From: Drosophila miranda
Lineage: Eukaryota > Arthropoda > Insecta > Diptera > Drosophilidae
Direction: 5' to 3'
DNA length: 64,000 nt
Assembly: GCF_003369915.1 (NCBI RefSeq)
Contig: NC_046677.1
Location: 4,030,001 to 4,094,000 of the forward strand
Shown: positions 25,601 through 37,600 of the stretch, piece after piece
Position numbering within the stretch: position 1 is the stretch's first letter
Layout: each line of letters begins with the position of its first letter
Translations under genes and position numbers: made by a program
The notes under the pieces: generated by a model
Database searches by the model: none
What the model saw: only the letters and a program-made list of their open reading frames with translations
Told to the model about the DNA's origin: nothing

Positions 25601-28600
25601 GCTTGCGGAACTTTTACTCCGCCCAGAAACCGAATGGAATCATCGTATATTGTCTATCGTATAACGTATGAGAGATGCTTATGCAATGCTCTGATCAGCG
25701 AGCGATTAGTGCATTATGAATACAGTATAAGTGATGCTATAGTTGTCGCATTATTGTGCCCCCATACATGCGTGTGATTTGAATGGTATTTATGTATTCG
25801 CGACATTCATTTCTCCCCCCCTTCTTTGTGGAAGCTAACAAAAAGCCATCTAATAAATGGCTTTACTCTTGAATTGAACGGCGGAGCAGGCTAATGATAA
25901 GTTTCCTCATTTGTCGTGTCATTAGTTCAACAAAAGCTAGGTATAACCATGTTGTATGAGGCATGGCGTGTTGCATGTTTGTATGCAAATTAAAATCTTA
26001 ACAAATCGAAACGTTCAAACTGGGTGAAAAGTTTTTTGAACAGAATAAAGAAGAAAGTTTTTAAACAAATTACATATAAAATTTATTATACATAAAAAAT
26101 GCGCGAAATGCGAGAAATTTAATGATTTCTGTCAGTGTTTTTGAACACTTTTTGAAGAGTGGAATGTTTTATGGAACGTCCGAGGAAAACTGCTGACTTG
26201 TCATCGCCTTAATGGGTGGGAAAACCAACCTTCCATAGAGGTGTTTCCATCGCCATCTCCACTTACATATCATTTTATTTTTATAATAAATGTGGGTTCA
26301 TTGAACCCGCCTCGACGACAGTAGCAGCCCGCCAATGATGACCAAAACATATGTCTTACTGGGCAGAAACCAGTTCCCTGTGACTGGCCAAACCTCTTCA
26401 GCTGATAAAGCAATGCTAAATATATATAAATAATGTTTAAACGATGATGCAAAGGCACTTTTATCAGTGCATTCCGTGGCGATCCAGCCGCATTTGAAAA
26501 TATGATTCGCGCCGATCCGAATGCTTCTATAAATGGGTTCCCGCAAAGATGATTCTTTCGATCGGGAATGCATTTGTAAGTTTTCCGCATCGGGGTCTGC
26601 TTGGGCATAATTTTGTGGAATTTACGAGTGCCACATTCCTCATGCCACAACGGATGCCAGCTGTCCGGCATATCGCAAAAACTGCAAAAATAAACTAAAC
26701 CATAATGTTGTGTAATTTCTGTTTATCTAAAGAAACAAATACATATGTTTTATAGGAATGTTATCCACTTATGGAAACGGGGGCAGCTGTAATATCTGGA
26801 TAATTTCAAGGAAACTTTGGGGCGAATATGATATGGGGGAACCTTGAGTTGCGGAAATGCAATAAGAAAATATGGAAATATTTGTAATAAAAAAATCACC
26901 CTTCGATTACAAAGAAATATATACATATATAACAATGGATGAGTAATGGAAAAGGCAAGGGAAAGGCGATATGGAGGTGGAGATTTAATGCAGCAAACTC
27001 ATTTGAGTCATTGGTGTTCATTAAAAAGGAAAACCGTCTAAGGTTGTTGTTTGTGCTGCATCCCAGCCCATAAGCCCTCATGCACCGCCTTTAAATATTT
27101 AAGTCTATCGGATGTCTGGAGGTTGCATGTCAATAAAAGGATATTTTTAAAAGTTGTTAGGGAGCTCCTTTTTGAAGATCATCAGCTGTGGTCAGAGCGC
27201 ATTAATTATATCTTTAGAAAGAGATATTAACCGCCTATCAAACACCCCATTCGTAGGTAAATTTAAATACGTTTTTTAACACTCTCGAAATCCTCTACCG
27301 GCTATCATGATTATAGACAGACCTTTATTAGGGAACTATTTGACCCGGCATTTGGAAACATGAATTGAATGTGTATGGAATTCAGTAAAATATTTGAATC
27401 TGAGTTTGTGTCGATTGCGTTCAATGGTTCTGGTGGTATTTTAATGTCTGGTAGTTGAACTTCTTGCAGAACATACCATCTAAAAGGTGATATCATGAAA
27501 AAGGTGACATTCTTTGTTTCTATCACCAATCAGCACTTTCGGATGAGCGGAATATTCAATACATATGTATATGGCTCGTACTCGAATGCGAGACGAAGGA
27601 ACGAAGCGGATGTAAAGGCTCGATGTACTTGTTGGCTGTGTCACGAAAATATTAGATATTCTATATTGTATTATGTTTCAACCGTTAGTAGAGGGTATAT
27701 ATAACAATTAGACGTTCCGCCTCGTGTTTTATGTGCTTTAAGTTCCCCATTTCATGATTCTTCAAATCTTTTTTTATACCCGATACTCAAAATGAGTATT
27801 GGGGTATATTAGATTTGTGGTAAAAGTGGATGTGTGTAACGTCCAGATGGAATCGTTTCCGACCCCATAAAGTATATATATTCTTGATCAGCATCAATAG
27901 CCGAGTCGATTGAGCCCTGTCTGTCTGTCCGTCCGTCCGTCTGTCCGTCCCCTTCAGCGCCTAGTGCTCAAAGACTATAAGAGCTAGAGCAACGATGTTT
28001 TCTATCCAGACTTCTGTGATATGTCACTGCTACAAAAATATTTCAAAACTTCGCCCCGCCCACTTCCGCCCCCACAAAGGACGAAAATCTGTGGCATCCA
28101 CAATATTGCACATTCGAGAAAACTAAGAACGCAGAATCATAGATAATGACCATATCTATCAGATTGCTGAATCTGGATCAGATCAGATCATTTTTATAGC
28201 CAATAGGAGTGGCTACGCAGCGCCCGACGTCACGCTCAGACTGATTTTCTGTCTCTCTCGCACGCACTCTTTGTCGTGTCGTTTAATATTAGCGGCGTCT
28301 GCCGGAGGACAGCCATACTGACTTAGTATCGGGTATAACCGTAGAGTTGCGGTGTCCGCAGCAACTCACAACGTTCCCCCTCGTTTTTATATCGAAACTT
28401 CCTTTAGTGCATTCCAAAAATTTTTAAAACCATTTTAGATCTAAAAAACCTACAAATTGCCCTTAAAAATGATTTTACATTCCACATATTCCACTTATAA
28501 ATTCAAATAAGAAGCTTTCAGTACGAAAAATGGAGAGCTATTTTCGTGTGGGTCAAAAGTTCAGCAGACAGAAAAGCCAACAGCAACGGCAACAAAAGCA

Positions 28601-31600
28601 ATAAAAAATCATATACGTATGCAATAAGTTAAAGCTAAATTTAGTCACAATTTTCCACATTTTCATTCCGTGAAAATGCCAATCAGGAAGAAAGAAAGGG
28701 TTGAATGGGAGGCAGGGAGAGTATGGAGGGGTTGATGGGGGCTAAATTCATAGACCACTTGAATGGTTTCCACTTCAAAGCGAAACTCAAATGAGCCGAG
28801 TAACCCCCCACACCCACACCCACACCATTTGCGGCAGCTCCCAAGAGATGTTAATGCAGACATCTCTGCCGCATTGTTGCAATTTCAGCTGATAAGCGGG
28901 TGGCAGGGGCGCATGAGATTCCAGAGGCAGAGAGGGGCAGGGCGACTCAAGTGACATTCAAGACATTCGCCAGGGCAATTCCTCTGCTTCAATCAATGAA
29001 AGTCAAGCTCTTAGGGGAAGCGGGAGGAATGGTAGTGGCAATGGTGGAGAGTGGCGGCCCAGTGGCTGCCACATGCCACTTGAGGCAGGCAACAAATGTT
29101 CCAAGTGAAATATGCATATAAAACGTCACGTTTTTGCCTGCTGCCTGCCTGCCTGCCATGGTGGCGCCTCAAACCTCAAAAACCGCTGACTACAAAATTG
29201 AATCTGGCTGATAGTTGATGTCCGATGTTAATATCTATTAGATACATGTACACTTCATTACGAGAGGGTACTATAACTTTAGCTAGAAGTTAGCAAGGCC
29301 GAAATGGAAAGAAATCTCTTCGTTAAGTGAATCGGAATCACTTGGATCAAAGAACTATAACATATACATAGGTGTAAAAGGAATTGTAAAACAAGCTTTT
29401 GTTATAAGAACTTTTATTATCCAGTATAATATCTCTAAAAATATAAAAACAGTTAATGCTATTTATTTGCTATTCATTTTCTTTGTTAGACTTCCATCTA
29501 TGTATATGTTCCATGGTCGTGTTCCAATGGATCCTAAAGAGTATCTTAATCGTCGACTCTTGCTTGTCGATGCTTTCACCTTGATGATAGTTTGATCAGG
29601 CTTGATGATAGTTCCCTCTGATGATGACGCTGATGAGATGCCTCTCTTTACGGTCTTCACGCCGTGTTGGTCGACTCTGATTTGGTGGTTGATGAAGCCG
29701 TTTTTACTGGAGATTTGCGTGTCGACTAATGGACTTGTACTACCATCAGGGAGATGCAGTTTATTGCTTTTAAAGTCTTGGAAAATCCTCCTTCTGCAAT
29801 TTATATGTGCTGCTTAGGTTGCCAAATGTTTGCTTAACTTTCTCGCACATCGCCCGTCGCCCATCGCCGATTGCTTGTCGCTTTAGCTTTTCGACTTGTC
29901 CAAAAATTGATTTGCTGAAAGCCTACACCTTCATTTTCTTAATGCCCATGCACTTGTTGTCGGCCCGGCCTGGGCCTGTGGCGGTGACTTTTTCTGCCGC
30001 CGGTTTTTAATTACGCAAGCGGCGACCGTCTGCCAATTTGCATGCAGTGCGTGCCAAGAGCCAAGAGAGGCAAGAGTCGAGAGACCTCAGACCTGGGCTT
30101 ACAACGAAGATTGCCTTTCCCCCACACAAAGTGGCGCACATGTCCCATGGCCCGTACGTCCGTACGTCCGTCGGGCTAAGTGGCAGAAGTGCATTGACAT
30201 CCCAGAGTGGAGAGTGGCAGTGGGAGTGGGAGAGGGTCTTGCGGCCTGTGGGCGTGGTTGGGTTTGGTTTTTTTTTAGACCTGGGTTAAGGTTGAGATAC
30301 AGATACAGGGGGATATACCTACGAGTGCTGTTAGTTGGATAATGGATTAATGGATCTTTTTGGAAGATGCTCCTTCTGTCAGTTAAATCTGCCCTTATCC
30401 AAGAGCGTTTTCTACAGAAATTTTGGATATTTACGAGTAGATGAAACGGCATCATTAAACTTTAATATCGGTATGGAAAAGCGACATAAAAAACAGCAAT
30501 ATTATTTTATTAACTTTCTCTAAAAATACCGACCTTACCCTATATCCCATCCCAACCTACGACAATCCTGTCCTTAATGTCCTCCATGTCCTCGATGGCC
30601 TCATATGTTTGGTATCTGCGCAGTTAACCGTCCATCAAATGTTCCGTCGGAACCCATTCCCATGGCCTACATTGTGACCTGTCGCTTCCTGAGACCCAAC
30701 CCCCAGAGACCCCACCACACACACACACCTTGAATTTCAAAGAAAACAATAAAATGACAATACGCCAAAAGACAGAAGGCAAAAAGAGGGGCTAAAGGAG
30801 GTGAGAATGTCAAACGGAAGTGACACTTTAACCCTTTCAGAGAGACAGTGGCAGGGAGAGAGAGAAAGAGAAATGGGGACCGTTTCCATTAGCAGCACAG
30901 TCGTTGAATGACAGCGAATGACGTTGTCTTCGGTGAACAAATGTTACCATAAGCGAAAGGAGATATTCGCTTCGTATAACACCATGCAGAGGTTCCACAT
31001 TCCATCCATTCCAAAGACAGCTGATTTGATGTGTGAAAATGTTTAAGTTTTAAAAGAATTTAAATTGAATATATAAAAATATTGCATTATGGAATACAAT
31101 CTGTGGATGTAATAGGATTTCTAGGGCGAAATTTAACCTTAAAGACTTTATAGAGTACAATCTGTAGATGTAATATGATTTGTGGAAAGTTCGTCTAGGG
31201 TTTTGTCTTCTTGTAATTTGAAAATCAGCTAACAATAACGTGATATAAAACCACTAAAGAGTGGGACCTAATAGTTCTCCTAGTGGATTAATTGGGTCAC
31301 TCAAAAATACCTTCCTCATTTGCAAAATTATTTTTGCTATCATGTGCATTTCGATGGGAAAATCTAACCCGCAAAAAGCCCACAAAAGATACAGAAAACA
31401 GCCAGCAAAATGTTTAAACGAAATGAATTTGTTTATACAAAATATCAGACATGGAAGATATCATTACAGCGAGAGACCAGACATGTAGAGAGACATTTGG
31501 AGGAGGCGGCGCGGGAGGGTGCTTCCGTTCTGTAATGCGGTCAAGGTCTACAATATTTTGTGGAGAAAATCTTAGAGTGGATACACATCACAAAGTGGGG

Positions 31601-34600
31601 ATAAATTTATGGCGTGCGTTGTACCGATAAATCTCTCAGAAAGAGAAACATTTTGGGCATTAATTTTGCTCCCATTTGCCCCCGGGTATTTATAGACGAA
31701 CGCGTCGATGGGGCACGGCACGCATAAATTAGCAAAAGAAAAAATTGTGGAGAATATCATCTAATTTGTTGTATTTGTTCCTGTTTTTTGTTTTACAGAG
31801 CAAACCTCTTGTGGTGGAGCCCATAGATTTTGAGGCGTTCGTGGCCAAAAATAAAACAGTAATCCAAAATGATCCGCAAAGGGAGTTGCTCATCTATCCA
31901 GCAGATGATGTTTCAGTAAGTACCTATAGAACATATATTTAAAAGGGGATACTAAATAAGATTCATCGTCTCTTGTAGGAGATCATCATGCCACGGAAGC
32001 AGCGCACGACAGCCAAATCAGTGGCGGATCGCTTTGAGCCACCCAACGAGGCGATTGTGTGTCCATTGCATGGCGCTTTAATGGGGAATGGGAATGGTCA
32101 CAGTCAGGTGAGCCGCCAGGGCAGCACTCAATCGAATGGCAGTCTCCACAATGGGAATGGGAATGGACACAGCAGCTGCAGCAGTTTGAGCAGCGCCAAT
32201 GGGCACGGCGCCCAGCTGTCACGCAAGAGTTCACAGTGCTCGTCGAATGGCTCCACAAGTCAGAAAGTGTCACAGGAGTCATCCTATGAGTCGGCCCTGT
32301 CCTCCATTACACTGCGTTCGCATCTCGCCCAGCCCGAAGAGGCGGATGAGCTCGAGTTGGCGGATGAGGCGTCACATGGAGACGAGCTGGGCACTCAGCA
32401 GGGATCACGTGCCGAGTGCACGAGGTTCACACGGCAGGCGCTTTACACCTACAGAGCCAAGAACCATTTGATCCATTATAAATATAATGCCTATGGTGGA
32501 AACTGTCATGATTTGCCCAGGTAAGTGGTAGTACGATTCGGGTATCCTTATTGTAGCACTCTCTTTCCCTCGTTTCGTTTAGCATCTCTCCGGCGGAGGA
32601 GCTTCTCGAAGAGGTGTACGAAATCGATGCCGATCAGGATCGCATTGATGAACAAATGACACGCTCTCAGGCGGATACGATCACCAAGCAGGGATATCTG
32701 CTGAAAGGACCCGATTCGGCTGCCGATCGCATGTTTGCCAATATAGGAAACAAATCGTTTAAGCGTCGCTATTGCTATCTGCGGCAGGAGATCGATGGCA
32801 CCTATATGCTGGAGCTGCACAAGGATGAGAAGCAGGGCGACGCCAAGGCCACCATTGTCATGGATTTTTGCACAGAAGTTGTCCAAGTAGGAGCCGGCAT
32901 ATTCTTTTATTTCCTTTCCTCTTAATTGTTAATGTTCATCCATTTGTAGAATCCAAAACGTGGACGCTTTTGCTTTGAACTACGCATGACAACGGGCCAT
33001 AAGTCGTTCACCTTGGCCGCCGAGAACGAGCAGGACTTTAAGGATTGGCTGGGGAAACTCTCCTCAGTGCTGGCTCAGAATCGTGCCCAGGAGGAGAAGC
33101 GCAATGCCTCGCTCGAGCGCCAGCCAGGTCCCCAGCTGCTGCAGCCAGCGGAACAGCAGCCCACGTTTGGGACCCTAAAGGGTCTCGATCAATCGCTGCA
33201 TCCGCAGTTGATGAAGTACGGCAGGGAGACAGATCACTCGATTGCCCTGGCCAGGAAGGAGCAGCGTCGACGCCTGTTTGCCTGCTATCAGACAGCCTCG
33301 AAGGCCACATCCAGTGATAGTGTGGAGCAGTATCGCGAGCATTTCGGCACACGAATGCTCCTCACGTGCCACAGTCTGCGCTTCCGGCTGCAGTGTGTGG
33401 CGGCAGATGCTGGGCCCGGGCAGGATGCAGAACAGCAGGTGGAGCCGTATATCACCAGCCTGGCGCTGTACGATGCCAAGGCGGGGCGCAAGTTGAGCGA
33501 GAGCTTCTACTTCAATGTGAATGACTCGTGGAATGCCCAACTGCTGCCGAATACACCTGTTCCAGCCTCAGTGGCGGGCTGTGGCGTGCCCCGTCGTGCC
33601 GCAGAGGGGGATGACAGGAGTGCCTCGCAGGCCCCACACTCCCTCTTCGATAGTGTGTCGGCGGAGCTGCTGCGCTGTCCCCGACAGCAGTTCCAGCAGC
33701 TGCGGCAGTGCCTGCTCTCGGTGCGTGCCCCCCATGCGGACATCTATCTGGTGGTGCGAGTGGAGAAGGTGCTGCAATGTGGCATTGCACAGGCCGCAGA
33801 GCCCTACCTGAAGGCGGGCAAGGATCCGAAGCTCGGCCAAAAGGTGTGTAAGGCGGCCAAGAGCTGCGCCCAGCACATCGGACACTACCGCCAGCCGTTT
33901 GCCTGGGCGGCCAAGCCTCTGTTCAAGCTCTACAGCCACGAACTGGACGTGGAGCCGCACAAGGACTTCGACTTTAGTCCCATCTATCGCCAGGAGCTGC
34001 CCAAGCTCAAGGACGAGGAGTTGCTCAAGCTCCTGTTGGACTATCGCAAGCCGGAGAAGCTCAGCAAGCTGACCATCATCCCGGGGCACCTCAAGATGCA
34101 GCTGCAGATCCTGGAGAAGACAGTGCCCTGCGGTCTCAGCAAATCCCTGGCTCCCCTCTCGACCTTCAGTCCGGCTTCCAAGCAGCCGCCGACCCTCGAG
34201 CTGGCAGAATTCCAAAACCAAAGCGAAAGGGAGGCCCATCCGTACACGAGCTTCTGCAATCATCTGTATGTGTATCCGTTGAGTCTGCAGTTCGATAGCC
34301 AGAAACTGTTCTCGCGGGCCAGGAACATCACGGTCGTGGTGGAGCTCAGAGATGGCGATGGGGAGTACAGTAAGCCCTTGAAGGTGAGGCAAAAGAGTTA
34401 ATTATGGGCTGGACTACATTTACTATTTATTATCCCCTTTTCCTTTTCCAGTGCATCTATGGTCGACCTGGACATGATCTGCTAGTCTCACAAATAGCCT
34501 GTCCCGTACTGCATCATAATGTCACCCCCACATGGTACGAGGAGATCAAATTGCGTCTTCCTCTGGGTCTCTTTCCCGAGCACCATTTGCTCTTCTCCTT

Positions 34601-37600
34601 CTACCATGTGTCCTGTAATCTGAGCAAGAAGCGATCCGATGCCCAGGCGGCCTTTGAGACGCCCATTGGGTATGCCTGGCTGCCGTTGCTGCAAAAGAAT
34701 CGCATCTGTCTGGAGGAGCAGTCGCTGCCAGTGGCCGCCACATTGCCAGTGGGATATCTGTCCATACAGCCACTGGGCTGGGGCAAGGGGGTAAGTGAAT
34801 CCGATCCGCTTAAGCTGCTTAAGCTCTCATCACACTCATGTTTTTGTTTTTTGTCTTTTTGTCTCTTACAAAACAACAACCTCATACCCCATCCAAACAT
34901 CCATTCATCCTGGCTTCAAAACTAACCTCCGCTCTCTCTTTCTCTATGTTCTCTCTCTTTCCACTGTTGCTGCATCCGCATGCTTGCAACTTCTCGCAAT
35001 CCAAACCTCTCTGGCTCTCCTATAAACCCTTCAAATTTCTTAGCAGAACTGCGGCCCCGACATCCAATGGATCGACAATCAGCGTCCCTTGTACACGGTG
35101 ACCCTGCGACTGGACTCCACAGTGCTGACGGCGGATCAGCATCTGCACAACTTCTTTGCGCACTGCGAGCGTCTGCTGGAGGGTGGCAAGACGGGGGCCC
35201 TGCCAGCGGAAACGGAGACCTGCAAGATTCTCAAGGCAGCGCACGCCATCGACATGTGTTCGCTGATCAGCTACCTGCCGACGCTCCTGAACGAACTGTT
35301 TACGCTGCTGGTGCACACGCAGTCCGAGGAGATTGGCCTGAATGTGATACGTCTGCTGACCAACATCATCCATCTGATAAGCTTCGACGCGAAGCGTCCC
35401 GATCTGCTGGCCTCGTATGTGAAGTACGTTTTCCACGCCCCGTACTACAGCCAGCAGACGGCCCGCCTGAGGACAGTGCATGGGGAGCTGTGCAGACATT
35501 TGCCGTATCTGCTGAATCCCAAGAATACGGACTTCCTGATCGTCAACAAATTCATGCGCTATTCGGCCATCTTTTTCGATTTGATTGTGAAGAGCATGGC
35601 CCAGCACCTGCTGGCGACCGGGAGGATTCGAATGCTGCGCAACGAACGCTTTCCCAAGGAGTATGCAGATCGGGTGGAGCAGCTGATCAAGGTGCTGATC
35701 ATCTACATCACGACGCGCTACGATGATTTGGGGGAGGAGACACAGCTCCTCAACCGTTCGTTGGCTCGCTTTGTGCGGCAGTGTCTCAGCTACATGGATC
35801 GGGGATTTGTCTATCGTTTGATACGCTGCTACATGCAGGAGTTTACCCCCGGCAATCCACGGGTGCTGCACGAATACAAGTTCAACTTCCTGCAGGAGAT
35901 TTGCCAGCACGAACACTATGTGCCGCTCAATCTGCCCTTTGTGCTGAATCCAAAGAATCGTCCGCCAGAGATGATGCAACACTTCACGCTCTCCGAGGAG
36001 TTCTGTCGTCAGCATTTTCTCTCGGGTCTGCTGCTGCAGGAGCTGAAGAGCAGCCTCAACGAGGTGGGCCATGTGCGGCGGCATGCCCTGGCCATCTTCA
36101 AGGACCTGCTGGCCAAGCACGAGCTGGACGGACGCTACCAGCAGCGCGGACAGCTCTCGCGCATCGCTCTGCTGTACGTGCCGTGGCTGGGCATAGTCAT
36201 GGACAATCTGCATCGCATAGATGACTTGTCCGAGGCGGCGGGAGCTACCACTCCGAACGGGCACGTCTATGTGGATTCCGCCTCGTACACAAAACGCCTG
36301 AGCTGCTCGAGCAGCTACGTTTTCAGCAAGGATTCCTCGACATTTGGCTCGTTGACGTCCACGCCGCGCTCGAAGAATCGAATGACATTGCACAATGATC
36401 AGCTCAGTCCGTGCCGGACTTCGGTCCACATGAGGGAGAACAATTTTCTGGCAGCCATTGCGGGACAGCCCATAAGCAATGGGATATCCAATCTATCTCT
36501 CAATTCGAACACCGATTCGGGGGTAAGTAGAAGCCATAGGATTGATCTTATCCGTCAATAAATCTGTGTCTTTTCCTTTTGTATAGCACTCGCAGGACAC
36601 CACCACCATTGGGGCGTACACCAACGGGGAGGCAGATGTGGCCCTGCGGAATGGTCACAATCGTTCTGTGAGCTTCACGCACGCCCAGATCTTGTCACGC
36701 TGCGACAAGTTCAGTGTTGGGGAGAGCAAGGATCTGCTGTTGGGATTCCTCTTTATTGTGAAGCACTTGTCGCAGGATCAGATGGTGGCCTGGTGGCAGA
36801 ACTGCAACGAAACAGAGACCCTGCAATTTCTGGCCATACTCGATCTCTCGCTGCAGCAGTTCCGCTATGTGGGCAAGAAGAGTGTGCTGCTGACGGCGGA
36901 CTCGCGTCAGATGCGTGCTACGAAGGCGCACACGCTGCCCGCGAGGACTGCCCCACCCACAGGTCTGGAGAACGGCCATCAGCAGGAGCAGCAGCAGCCG
37001 AGCAGTGGTACTCTGAATCAGCCAAGAGAACATCTGTTGGAGGACATGGCCAGGACGCAGCTGGCTCTCTACGAATCAAATCTGGCCACAGAGGTGGGCA
37101 TGATCATACTCGACTGCCTCGGCATGTATGTCCTGCAGTTCCGTCAGCTGCTGACCGACAGCCTGGTGCTGCGCAAGCTGGCGAGGGTATATCTGCGCTT
37201 TCTGCAGTTGGGGCAGTCGGAGAGGCTCTCCAAGCATGTGTTTGCCGCCCTGCGCGCTTTCATCAACAACTATTCGGTGGCCCTGTTCAAGGGCAATGCC
37301 ATGCTGTGCGGCCAGATGGTGTACGAGCTGCTGAAGGCCTGCGACAGTCGCCTGGTGGAGATCCGACACGAATCCTGCGCCGTTCTGTATCTGCTGATGC
37401 GCAGCAATTTCGAGTTTAGCGGCCGCAAGGCCCTGACGCGCGTTCACTTGCAAGTCATCATCTCGGTGTCGCAGATGATCGGCAATGTGATTGGGCTGAA
37501 CAATGCCCGATTCCAGGAGAGTCTATCGATCATCAATAGCTACGCCAACAGCGACAAGGCCATGAAGGGCACCGGCTTCCCCATGGAGGTGAAGGACCTA

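Larger units (their letters stand above)
15800..31798 (+). other. Zir intron 1, main body
   Basis: The intron runs 13655-31798 (18.1 kb). Apart from the candidate cassette exon, a DINE-1 copy at 27.8-28.4 kb, and weak coding relics at 19.7, 25.0-25.4, 26.3-26.7 and 29.5-29.8 kb, it contains only microsatellites ((CTCC)n near 16680, (GAGTG)n near 16731-16755) and AT-rich DNA. Its size and (CT)n/(GA)n tracts would suit enhancers, but none can be identified from sequence alone. Confidence 0.6.

Noticed and set aside
33568-34392. 274-codon antisense frame
   Set aside because: Same cause: opposite strand of a Zir coding exon; no family resemblance.
35020-36429. 469-codon open frame antisense to Zir
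   Set aside because: It is the shadow of a GC-rich, codon-biased exon; its Leu/Gln/His/Val-rich composition is typical of antisense frames, and the sense frame matches DOCK-D proteins throughout.
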